A stretch of DNA of 64,000 nt from Monosporascus cannonballus (lineage: Eukaryota; Ascomycota; Sordariomycetes; Xylariales): NCBI GenBank assembly GCA_004154925.1, contig QJNS01000196.1, positions 62,001-126,000 of the forward strand, in the 5' to 3' direction. The notes under the pieces were generated by a model. That model worked only from the letters and a program-made list of their open reading frames with translations, was not told where the DNA came from and did no database searches. How positions within the stretch are numbered: the stretch's first letter is position 1; every line of letters starts with the position of its first letter. Positions 44,000-55,042 of the stretch are shown here, in pieces. A program made the position numbers and the translations under genes.

Positions 44000-46700
44000 G
44001 GGTTCCCAGGTGTTTTCGGAATTTAAATATTTTTTCCATTTAATTAGGTATTGGGTAAGTCCGTTTTATTTCCGCATATCGAAAATTTTCTCCATTTCGT
44101 ATGCCGTTTCGTCTTTTATTTCTACGTCGTCCTGTACCGTTCGTACCTTAATTATTTCTGCTGCTAATTCGAATAAGGAAACGTAAAAGATTAGGTAAAA
44201 TTTAACTTTTGGTAAAAGTTTTAACTGGTAATTATTTTCTGAGATTTTTTTATTGATTTTATATAAACCGATATATTTGAAATTAAGTTTTTTATTAGGT
44301 TTTTTTATTTAAATGTTTTTGGTAACGAGGTAAATTATTTCCCCCTTTTCGAAAATTAATTTTTTTAACCGTTTTTCGTTATAATATTTATTTATTTAAT
44401 TCCGTACGAATTTTAATTCTGTTTTTATCTTTTAATATAACTGTCGTAATTATTTTAATGTAAGGATTATTTTAATATTAATTGGGCCGTCGTTACGTAT
44501 TTTTTTATAAACTTTTGGAATAAAACCGAAATTTGCATTAAATAATATTATTTTAATGCTTTCGTAATAACTGGTATTATAGGTTAATTAAGTAATAAGT
44601 AATTTTTTAATTTAATCGTTTTATTCGTAATTAATATAATATCATAAATATACTTTTAATATTTGGTTTAATCGTTCCGTTTATTTATTTATTTAGGGTT
44701 TAAATACGTTAAATAATTTGTGATTTAGGCTTATTTGTATTATAAGGTTTTACCAAAATTTAAATACGAAAATTAATCCTTTATTTAAAATAATTTTTAT
44801 TAATAATCCATATGTATTAAAAATGTTTTTGAAAAAGATATACGTTATTTATTTTGCGTTAATATCTTTATGGTAAAATAAAAAATAAAAAAACTTTATA
44901 AATTAATTAACGATAACGAAAATATTATTATAATATATTTTTATTATTAGGTTTTCGGATAAAGGAAGTTTAATAATAAAATCCATAATAATCGAATTTT
45001 ATGGTCTTTTTAAGATTAATAATGGTTATAATTTTCCATAGGGCTTATATCGTTATGCCTTAGCCTTATTACAAAAGTTATATTATCGTCGTATTTTCTG
45101 GATTATCGTTTTTATCTTAAGAAAAAAATATGTACGCTGAAATTATTTTAAGGTTTTATGGATCCCTGGATGTTTATATAATTAATATTCGTATATATTT
45201 CGTACCAAATCCATTTAATATTCCTTTGGAATTTATATCTTATTTGTTTTTTGGTTTTTTAGGAGACCGTTATTATATTATTGGATTTTCTAATGCATAT
45301 CCAAAGGTATTGCCCGAATCGTTATAATTTGTCATAAACGTAAATATCTTTTTATGATAATATCGAAAATTATATAATTAACTTTAACCAGCTTTTTTTC
45401 GAAATTTGATCGTTTGTTTAAGGCGTCCGTTCTGCTATTTTTTATATCTTTCTTGTAAATAATAACGAAGTCGAAGTTCGCCAACTTTTCCGCGTATCGT
45501 AATTATCGTTTTGTAAATTCTTTAGTCGTAATAAATCGGGTAAAATTTTGATAATCCATATAAACCTTAACCTAATGCAAATTTCCCTTTAGGAAATACC
45601 TGAATTTGCAAAATACCATAATAATAGCCATAAATTTTTTATCTGGAATGCCGTAATTAAGCTCGGCTCCTTTTAATTTATATAAAAAAAATACAATAAG
45701 GTGTAATTTGCCTTAATTATCCCGTTATCCGATTACGGCGTCCAATACGTAATCCAAAATATCGGTTTCTAACTTAACGGGACGTATTAAATCGTACATA
45801 ATTAATATTGGCTTATTAATAATTATATTTTTAATTTCCTAAAACGCTTTTTTTATTTTTGATATTTATTTAAATTCTTTTTTTTTTAATAAGGTTAATT
45901 AAGGATATAGTTATTCTGCTAAAATTTCGAATAAATTTCCTGTAATAGTTGGCGAATCCAAAAAATACTTATACTTTTTTAACCGTCGTTAATATCTATT
46001 ATTCTGTTACTGCAACGATTTTCTTTAAATTTATCCTAATATATCCTAAGGTAATAATATATTTTAAGTATTTTACTTTTTGCTTATGGAACTAGCTTTT
46101 TTTTGCGTTAATTAACAATTTAACGTTCTGTAAAACTTAAAGAACTTGGTAAACGTATTTTGCGTATATTTTTTCCGTTTCGGAGAAAATAAAAATATCG
46201 TCGAGGTAGTACATAACAAAAACGTCGAGGTATTCCCGTAATACATAATTTACCATTCGTTAGAAAGTTGCCGGTACGTTCGTAAGTCCTATTAATATAA
46301 CTAAATATTCGAATAATCCGTATTTTATTTTAAAAATTATTTTTTATTTGTATCCTTTTTTAATTTTAATAAAGTTATATCCATCTTTTAAATCGAATGC
46401 TATAAACCATTTGGCTTTATAAAAACGGTTTTTTATCTTTATAATCAAAGGTAATAATATTCGATTTTTAATAGTAATATTATTTAGTTGCCAATAATTA
46501 ACTATAAATCGTAACTTCTTATTTTTTTTTGGTACGAAAAATATTAGATATCCTGTTGGTAATTTCGAAAATCGAATCCATCCTTTTTGTAACCGATTTT
46601 CCAGGTATTCTTTAAAAGCATATAATTCGTTTCCGTTAAGGTTATAAATAAGATAAAATTTCGTTAAGGATTTTTCCTTAAAAATTATTTTATAATCCTA
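44000..46700 (-). pseudogene. pol relic of the Gypsy element (RT, RNase H, integrase)
   Basis: Minus-strand translation shows the RT active-site box YLDD at 46208-46197 inside a VMYYLDDIFIFSE context. RNase H follows around 45790-45430, with readable stretches such as ELNYGIPDKKFMAI and LRYAEKLANFDFVI. Integrase follows around 45050-44960 (PYGKLQP-like, then a KFDYYGFYY-like stretch after the usual core start). Stops and substitutions are frequent and mostly of the C-to-T/G-to-A kind. The outer limits given are approximate. No chromodomain could be identified with confidence. Confidence 0.85.
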
Positions 46701-49443
46701 TTCGTTATGTTCTAATAATTTCGTATTAAATTCCTTTTTAAAAAGTTATTCGTATTTGTAATATTATAATAATATATTAATTAGATTTTTTAACTTTTAA
46801 GGCTATTATTTTAAATTATTATTTAATTGCTTTAATTTTACTTTAATAATAATAACGATACGTCGTATTTTTCTTTAATATCTGTTTTTTTTTTTATATT
46901 TTATCCCTTTAAGTAATAAAATATTTATCGTATTTTTATGCTTATATTCGTCGCCATTTTCGATCAAATATTAAAATCTTATTTTTTTTTTATTTATTAA
47001 TAAAAGGTAAAAAAAATTTTACCTAATTAATTTTTCCGTTAATCAAAATTCCGTATTAACGTATCCATAATAATCCTAAGATTATATCGTAATTCCCAAA
47101 CGGAACGACGTCGAAATTAATTATTTAATATTATCCTTAAATAAGGATTTCGAAATAATTAATTTTGCGTAAGATTTTTCCGTTATCGTAAACGAAATCC
47201 TAACTTTTAACGTTCGTTATTATATAAAGTTTTAACTTATATTTCCATAATAATTTGAATTCGTTAATTACGTCCGGTATAATATAATTCCCGTACATAG
47301 CTTTGTAGTTTATTATTACGGTATACTAATACGTTTTAATTTGTATATCCAAAGTAATAAGGTTATTAATAGCTTTTATCGTTGCGTTTAAAGCCTTTTT
47401 TAAAAATTTATCTTAATTCCCCTGGGTTTCGTTATTTTACGGCTTTTTTACAGGTAATTTTTTTCTTTTAATTCTTATTCGAATCCGTTAAACCTAATTT
47501 ATATTTTTTGGTACAGCGCGTCGAGCTACTATATCTGTCGTTTTTGCCGGTATATTATTCCTTCGAGCCGTATTAATTATTCCTAATTTTGTTATAATTT
47601 CTTTCCTTATTAAATAAATTATTCCTTAATATAACGTATGGCTTTTTATTAAGCTTTATTCCTTTTTTACTGGAAATCTCGTATAAATCGTTAAATTTCC
47701 TTTTTTAAAGTTTATCGCTTATTAAAATCTATAATAAATATTAACTGGAAATAAAGATCCGTAATAACTTTTTGGTAATATTTTTCTACCGTACGTTAAA
47801 TCAATTTTTTTTTTATTTAATAATTGTATTATTCGTAATAACAAAAAGGGTTTTCCTATAAATATCATTTCCTTTTTAGCTAATTTTTTACTGCAACCAA
47901 TTAAAGAAAATTATTTTTAAAGGTTATAAATCGAAAGTATCGATATTATTATTTGTTATTTTTATTATTTTCCGTTTTATTGGGAAAATTAAATCCTTCG
48001 TAATATATTCGGGTAATTTTGTTATAAATATATCGTTTTTATTCCTTATAGGTAAGGCAGTTTTATCGTTTGTAATAAATAATATGCATTTTGCTATATC
48101 GATTAAGGGTTCCAAAATAGATTTTCTTTATCCAGCCCTAATACTTTTTTAATTATTTTTTAAAAATATTCCGTTTTTTTTAATTATTTGCTAAATTAAA
48201 TTTCTGGCTTTTCGTATCCTTTATTGCATTTTTTATTACGGAAGGCCTGGTATATATTTAGGTCGAATCATATTAATAAGTTTATTTTTTTTTCTGATTT
48301 CCCTTAGATTATTTTTCGGATATAGGCTTTTAGTTATTTTTTCGTAATTTTTTGGGCAAAAGGTATTTATAGGCCTTATACCTTTTTTCTCCGTAATTAT
48401 AATACTTAATTTAATTCTAATTTTTCTTATGGGTAATTCTTAATTTTATAAGGCCCGGTTCAATGCCGTAAAAAGTATTATTATATTAAAAAGTATTAAT
48501 ATTAACTATATGCCGAAATTTATTATTATGTTTTTTTTAATACCTTTCGTATACCAGGTATATTATTAATTATTAATCTTAATTGTTATAACGATATAAT
48601 TTAATAGATAATTAAGTTAATTTAACTTAAAAAGTTTTTCCTATATTTTTTTTTTAGGCTGTCGAAAAACTTAATTATTAATATTTTTTATTCCTAATTT
48701 AATTTAAATACTAACTAAATAAGTATGTTACCGTATTTGGATATTAATCCCTTTTATCGTAATTATTAAATTTGTATTTCGGTTTTTATTTTTTCGTTTA
48801 TTATTCCGAATACTTTCGTTAATACTTATTCGAATTATTCGTAATTGTTATAAATTCGCATTATTTTTGGGTTTCGTTTTTCAACTGGCAAAATAATATA
48901 TTTTTTTTATAACCGGCTTAAACCAAATAACCGCGTTTCCGGTAAATCGTCTAATTGCGAACTTAATTCGTAAAATAAACGTAATAAATTAAATAAGAAA
49001 ATATCCAAAATATGTTCGGCATTAAATTAAAAACAATTATAATTTAATAAAAATTTTATCAAAAGGTTCCGGCTTAAGGGGTTTAAGGACCTTTTTTAAT
49101 TCCTTAGTAAAATTTAACTAAATAACCTAGTTCGACCGAAAAGATTTTCCAATTTCGGGAACCTTTTTTTTTTCCTCGAACTTTTTATGGGTAACTTAAA
49201 GGGACGTAATAAAATTATTTTTGTCTTATTTTAGCTGAAAAATACGTTCGTTTATAACATCTAGGCGTTAAAAAACTTCTTTTCGAAAAAAGCAAAGTTA
49301 TTCTTTTTCCTTTTCGGATTCCATTCCGGTATTAAGGTTTTTAAGGACCCAGTAAATAAGCTGTTCGGATTATTTGCTGGTAAATATAATATCGGCGATA
49401 TTACTCAAAATTTAACGGTACTATTAAATAAAAGTTTATAACG

Positions 49444-49852
49444 TATAACGGCTAAGCAATTTAACCAATTATTAAACCTTAAGTCGACGGGTTTATGTTA
49501 ACAGGAGTATCATAAAAATCTAAGTAATAGATATAATAACATATTACGTTTCGTAATATTAAAAACGTTTTAAATAATAAATTATTAATTACAAACAATT
49601 AATATTAATAAGTATTATAAATTAATATTATTTAAATTATAAAAATAACGAACGTATATATTCTTTTTGTTCTTTACTGGCGATCACCACCGATTACTTT
49701 TAATATAATAATCATAATCGTTTTTAATCGTAATTGTTCTAAAATAATTACTAACCCGTTAATGATTACTTTTAGTTACGTAACTTGCAAGGTAAGTCGT
49801 GTCATCCTTATTGCGACCGTTTCCGTAGGCCTGAGCTTGTCAGGTCGTGACA
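49444..49852 (-). repeat. Right LTR (5' LTR of the element)
   Basis: 409 bp. On the plus strand it starts TATAACGG, a RIP-type version of TGTGACGG, and ends CGTGACA. Here the right (outer) half is better preserved and the left (inner) half more mutated, the mirror image of the left LTR. Confidence 0.93.
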
Positions 49853-49868
49853 TTTACCTACCATAGCA

Positions 49869-50044
49869 GAATGCGCCCTCTCATTTTTTTTAATTTTTTT
49901 TAAATTTTTTTAATATTTTAATTTTTTTAAATATTTTTAAAAAATTTTAAAATTTTTATTTAAATTTATTTATTTTTTAGTTTTTTAATTTTTTAAATTT
50001 TTTTATTTTTAAATTTTATTTTATTTTTATTTTTTGCAAGCCGG
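49869..50044. repeat. A/T tract of about 150 nt between 9-bp direct repeats
   Basis: ACCATAGCA occurs at 49860-49868 and again at 50045-50053. Between them, 49883-50035 consists almost only of T and A runs (one G at 49980). The 9-bp copies look like a target-site duplication around a 176-bp insert, or else flank an expanded tract. It lies between the two transposons but belongs to neither by their own borders. Confidence 0.6.
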
Positions 50045-50098
50045 ACCATAGCATGAGCAGGATTTAGAGATAACGTTGGAGTCAAAACGGAAATGGTA

Positions 50099-50142
50099 AG
50101 ATGACCCCCCCATCCGCGCTCCACCCCATCAACGCGCCACCC
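50099..50142 (+). repeat. Left terminal inverted repeat
   Basis: The first 37 bases match the complement of the right end perfectly, including a run of seven C; one mismatch and six more matching bases follow. Confidence 0.9.
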
Positions 50143-50849
50143 CATAACCGCGTTGCGCGTCGATCTACTTACTGATTTCTTTTTATATAAAAAGCTTTTT
50201 AATAATGCTTTAAAAAATTGAAAAAAATATCCTTTTTTTCGCAAAATCTGCGTTTTCGAACGATATGCAGTTTTTAGCTTAATTTCGTACGGCGCAGGCG
50301 ATTAACGAGATAATACGTAAAAAGTTTTTGCGTTTAGTTTCTAAAAGTTACCAGGTTAACAGAAAATATATTTTATGCCGTATTTAAGGTATACGGACGA
50401 AAAAAAAATTTAATGAAAATCGTTAAAAGTTATTACGAATCTAAGAGAAAGTTTTAGCCCTTTGGGTTATCGTATAAGATTAATTAGGGTATGCGTTATT
50501 TTATTTGCAATTTCGTTTATACGTATAATATTTCTTAATTAATAACGGCAGCCTTAAACGTTTAGAAAAAGGTTAAGTAATCCGATTTTTGCATTATTAT
50601 TTTAAAATTAAGATTATTAAAAATAAGTTTATTAATTATAAACGTTTAAATAATATTTTTCCGGCTTTTATTAACGTTTTATTCGGATGTTTTTCCCTGC
50701 CGGAAGTTAAAGTTATTAAATAAAAGAACCGATTTAACGTAAACGAGATTAAAATAATAAAAAGTATAGGCGAGAATTATTTCGTCCTTAAAAAAGCTTT
50801 TAGGAAAAGTATTTTTTAAAGGATATTTTTAAAAAAAAAGGTGGATTAT

Positions 50850-51940
50850 TATAATTGCCTATATTAATGTTAACGGGCGATCGCTACCGCTTTTCGTAAT
50901 TTTTAGCGGTATTAACGTATAATAATAATAATTTTTTAATTCGGACGATAAAATATACAAAAGCTAGTATTTTATTACGTTAAAAAATAATTAAATAAAT
51001 AACGAAATTAATTTAAAATAATTTTACGAAATTTTTATTCTTTATATTAAACTTAAGGACCCGGACGAATAAAAACTATTAGTAATTAACGGTTATAAAA
51101 ACCATATTACCGAGAAATTTATGTAAATATGCTTTTAAAATAAGATATATATTATTTTTTGGCCTATTTATATTTTTTATGTTTTTTAGCTTTTTAACGT
51201 AAATATATTTATTATTTTAAAACGAAAATACCGTTATTAATTTTGCGAACGTTATTATGGGCGGGTTTTCGAAATTATAAATAAAACCAATTTCCTTTAG
51301 ACGTTTGCAAAAATATGGTAAAAGGTTATAATAATTTCAGAATAATTTATAAAAAGTTAGGAAATAACAGATTTACGTTTTATTAATAAAGCAAAAATAT
51401 TAAATAATAAATACGTTAAAAAAGGGGAAAATATTAAATAATAAATACGTTAAAAAAGGGGAAAATAATAAATATATTTATCCGGAAATTAATTTTTATC
51501 TTAAAATAACTTAATTTTTTATTTTAAATAATTATTTTAGGTATTAAAATATTTAAATTATTTAAGGAATTAATTCGGATCGAAAAAGCCCTGGTATAAG
51601 TTAATCCAGTTTACGGAAATCTTACCGTACGCCTTTTGTTCCGCAAGTTTACCAAAGCCCTTGACGATAAAACCGCCAAACTTTTTGTTACCGAGATTTT
51701 TAATAGGTAAATAATTGTAACCTTTAAAAAAACGAAGCTTAAAAAGCGTAAAAAAATGCAGCCCGAACCTAATAAGGGCTTCGTGAAAATAATCTCGGTT
51801 AAGAAGGTAAAAATAAGGCGGAAAGCCCCTGTGAAAGGACGTTTTACCGTTATTCGGCAAAATCAACAGAAAACCGAGCCTTCCGGAAGCAACGAAAATA
51901 ACGAGGTGGAAGCGGATTGTATTATTATACGGTTTACTTA
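50850..51940 (+). pseudogene. DDE transposase relic
   Basis: Plus-strand frames with many stops show family blocks of Fot1/Pogo transposases: a SLPLFVIFSG-like block (around 50890), then LLVINGYKNHITEKF (51076-51120), where relatives have LLIxDGHxSH. The catalytic Asp codon is now AAC (51088-51090) and the following His is TAT, both RIP-type changes. A better-preserved basic C-terminal part ends at about 51938 (ISVKKVKIRRKAPVKGRF). Confidence 0.8.
51394..51465. repeat. 34-bp tandem duplication inside the DNA transposon
   Basis: A unit starting AAAATATTAAATAATAAATA and ending in AAAAAAGGGG is present twice in a row (starts at 51394 and 51428), followed by a partial third copy. Confidence 0.7.
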
Positions 51941-52020
51941 GTATGGAATTAATTGATGAAGTGGCTGTTGAGATATTGTTATTTGAATGGAGAGGTTGTT
52001 GTGGCGATGGCTTCAAAATT

Positions 52021-52064
52021 GGGTGGAGCGTTGATGGGGTGGAGCGCGGATGGGGGGGTCATCT
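52021..52064 (-). repeat. Right terminal inverted repeat
   Basis: Mirror of the left end, ending ...GGGGGGGTCATCT before the TA duplication. CpA and TpG steps that RIP would target are still intact here. Confidence 0.9.
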
Positions 52065-52066
52065 TA

Positions 52067-52793
52067 AGGCAGAAAGCACACTTTAAAGGTTGTCTAACCT
52101 TATATGGCGCGTTTGGAAGCTGGCCAGATAACCTTCTTATCGTGGCCTTTTGAGAAGCGGCAGAAGCTTCGAAGGAGGCGTACGGGTAAATTTAAAATGT
52201 GTATTTGCCCCTGACTTCCTTTTTAGGAGGATGAACCGTTTTCCAGAAGTAGAGACCTAGCCGTAGATGTATCGGGAATCGTGATCAATGTTAACGACGT
52301 TTTTATCCATTCCAGAATACAGAGAAGAAGCTTGACGGAGGATGAAGAAGTCAGGCGAAAGAACACAACCAGGCTGCGAGTCCCTACTCCCATACGCAAG
52401 GTTCGAATACGCCGACCAGTTCAATTCGGTCACCATCTTTCGTTTTGTCATGATATATGTGCAGTAGATACTGAAGAGAGAAAGAAGGCTCGAACAATAG
52501 ACGGAGAATAGGCGGTGCTAACATAACTGGAAGCGACGTTGAACTTTAAAAAGGGGTAGTAAGGTTACTTGGGATTGATGGGAACTAACTACCGGAGGTA
52601 ATTTATGAACTTTATCTGCTATGGTACACTTGATTCCCCGATCATTAACTGCCTGTGTCCAGTTTGAGAGTTCTAGGTTTTCTTTCTCTATTTTAAGCCA
52701 CCTCTTATCAAACAACTCTCTACTTTGCTTCACTATAGCAGCCTACTTTCATGTTTTCCCCTCAAAATAAGGGTCGGAGTGCGTTAATCAGCG
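52067..52793. other. Right flank of the repeat island
   Basis: Base composition returns to normal directly after the TA duplication. Frames are short. The last part may be the promoter of the CxxC gene that follows. No other feature is seen. Confidence 0.45.
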
Positions 52794-53783
52794 ATGCAGC
52801 GCTCACACCACTCCCACAACAGCACCTCCGGATCTGGCCAAGGCAACGGATGGCAGACCGGAAATGGGGCAAGTCGACCGGCATCAGGAGGATCTCATCA
52901 CACCAGTACTATATCGGGCGAACGCGCCGCAATTACCTTCAATTGCAGTCAATGTCGCCGTCTGTACCGTAATAGTTACCATGCTGAATACAATCAGTGC
53001 GTATAGTGTCGTAAAAGATACGCAGCCATGCCACGGCCCTAGTGTTCCCGTCACAGGAACGATGTGCCTCTCGGAAAATGCGCCATCTTTGGAATACTAT
53101 ACGTTTGTGATGGTTGCTACTGGGCTGGCCACAACCTGGGCCTGCATCCCAACCACGACCCGCTTGATTTTGTGCTCGACCGGTGCGTCACGCCTCTATT
53201 TCTCCAGGGCAAAGAACCATCTGGAGACAACAGCATTCCTGGGGCGAGTCGCGACCAGGTCAATATGTCATTTTCGGGGGCAACACTGGCGGAATCGGTT
53301 CACGGACTCCGGTAATGTATAATTCAGACCATCCTACGGCTTCTCAGGGGCAGAACTATCCACAAGTCCACCACCAGCCTCGACGGTTTGCATGATCACT
53401 CTTCCAGGTACCATAATTTCCAGTCTTTGCGGCAACTAGAGCGCGTGCTCCAGCTAAAAATACCCCTCTCCAGGTACAGGACCCCAGATCAGCCCAGGCC
53501 ACACCATTGCCGCCTAACCTATCGGATCAGTCCACTTCATCCGTTCCTTCCGTACGGCCGTCCATCTGGGGTCCTCGGCGAGAGCCAAAGAAAGAACGGG
53601 CTGGAAGACAAACTCAAGTTAGTGCAGCCGCTTGAGGGTACCCCCCGGCGTCGAAATTGCTCGCTTCACGTCAATATCAAGGAGGCCGACATACGTCGCG
53701 AGAAAAGATCGGGCAGAGAGCTGAGGTTGCGGACGAAATGCCCTCCGAGGTTAGCGTTTCATGCCAGCAGAGGAACTCCCTAG
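52794..53783 (+). pseudogene. Cys-pair (CxxC) gene next to the repeat island, broken or unusually spliced
   Basis: From ATG 52794 one frame encodes a Ser/Gly/His-rich start, then FNCSQCRRLYRNSYHAEYNQC and, further on, YVCDGCYWAGHNLG. This suggests a zinc-binding protein. Two in-frame TAG codons (53004-53006 and 53040-53042) interrupt it. Both could be RIP-type changes (TGG or CAG to TAG) leaking from the adjacent transposon. Alternatively 53001-53042 is bounded by GT and AG and would be a 42-nt intron, shorter than fungal introns usually are. A donor at 53312 (GTAATG) and acceptor at 53407 would join a second exon ending at 53783. The family is not recognised and the second exon is uncertain. 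Confidence 0.4.
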
Positions 53784-55042
53784 GCGTTTAATCTGAATAG
53801 TGCCGAAAATGGTGAGATCCCACACTATGGCGGGACACTATCTGTTCTCACACTAGGACACTTACACGCCGCCCTCTGAAAAATTGCAATATCAGCACAG
53901 AACCCGCTAGGACTTGTACCTCTTGCAACAAGAATAAGAGAGTCTTTAAAGAAGATAACTCAACGGCTCAAGGATAGGATAGAGGGAGAGCAGGAAAGGG
54001 GCTGGGGTAGACGACGACGATGGAAGCTCTTATGGCTGGTAATTATGGTTGGTGATCCTTTAATTCTTCATTCTTTTTTTTTCAGGCTTGTTAGAAACCA
54101 GCGATAGTGTTATTCGCTTCCATGGTCGTTAGCGACAAGAGCGGGAAAGGGGGAAGTGCTCCAGCTGTTCGGGCGTGGAATATAACGACATGTTTCTATA
54201 AGGGGATCTTCAAGCTCCCGGTCAGGTCCCAGGTTGAACAACTTCTCATCCAACTTCAATACACTCGTTCAACCCGGAACGCTTTCCCGTTTCGTCATCT
54301 ACCCTGTGGCTCACAACACCAGCCGCGCGGGTAGCTTACTGGGCTCGGCGGATCGGGGGCCTCTCAGCCCTGCTGAGATTAAGGGGGCGTAAGGACTCTC
54401 GCGGTTCGCATGATCTCTTTACACACCACACAAGTGACACAGTCAGCTTCTCTAAAATGAGTAATTAAGTATGAAACTGCTCTCGCCCGTGCTATAACCG
54501 AATGGAGGACATAACCCCGAGCTCGATATAAGATATGACGTCCAGTATCAACGAAACTTTGGCAAGTCAGCGTTCGGAACTGGTGGACAACGTCCCATGC
54601 GTACATGCTGGACGGGCATCACTCAACAAGCGTTGCCGATGAAGAGAATTGAGTAGCACTCCTACTTGAATAGTGGAGAGAACAATACCGACCCTTCGAT
54701 AGACGTGAATTCCTTCAGCATCTTAGCTATCTAATTCCATCGCTACGCTTTGTTTTCCCTTCCTTCCTCGTTTTTCTCAAGAGTCACCCCAAGTCTAGTA
54801 TCGCTTCTTTTCCTTTTTACTTCGCACAGGAACCCTCCGGCGGGCCTGCGTGCATGCATTGTTATATAATGCAAAACCGAAGAAACCGAAGCCAATATGT
54901 TACAACCAAGCTTATCTGACAAAACAGTGAATTTGGAAAAAAAAACTCCGACGCCCCGGGGCATTGGGTTCGCCCTTGAGAATGAGACAAGAAGAAGGCA
55001 CCCATCCACCCATCCGTCTGCGATTGCAGCTCAGTTTCCGTT
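53784..55042. other. Gene-free stretch
   Basis: About 1.26 kb between the CxxC gene and the 3' end of the Nup133 gene. Only short frames occur, with no recognisable content. Confidence 0.45.

Larger units (their letters stand above)
42877..49852 (-). mobile_element. Complete Ty3/Gypsy LTR retrotransposon, RIP-degraded
   Basis: The 6976-bp element has two 409-bp LTRs, 5-bp duplications TTTAC at 42872-42876 and 49853-49857, and a polypurine tract next to the left LTR on the minus strand. Read on the minus strand the order is gag-like (about 49.4-48.9 kb), then RT, RNase H and integrase toward 44 kb, which is the Ty3/Gypsy order. The LTR on that strand begins TGTCACGACC. The interior is extremely rich in A, T and TpA, with stops in every frame. 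This is the expected result of RIP, so the element is inactive. Since RIP needs duplicated DNA, other copies probably exist or existed in the genome. Confidence 0.93.
50099..52064 (+). mobile_element. Complete Fot1/Pogo-type (Tc1-mariner) DNA transposon, RIP-degraded
   Basis: The 1966-bp element is bounded by inverted repeats starting AGATGACCCCCCCATCC and flanked by TA at 50097-50098 and 52065-52066. The TA duplication and the DDE transposase relic place it in the Tc1/mariner superfamily, Fot1/Pogo branch. The interior (about 50.2-51.96 kb) is AT-rich with stops in all frames, while both ends stay GC-rich. It can no longer make transposase, but its ends look intact enough to be recognised in trans. 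Confidence 0.9.

Noticed and set aside
43072..45327. Short plus-strand frames in the Gypsy element
   Set aside because: They arise in AT-rich decayed sequence; the pol homology is on the minus strand.
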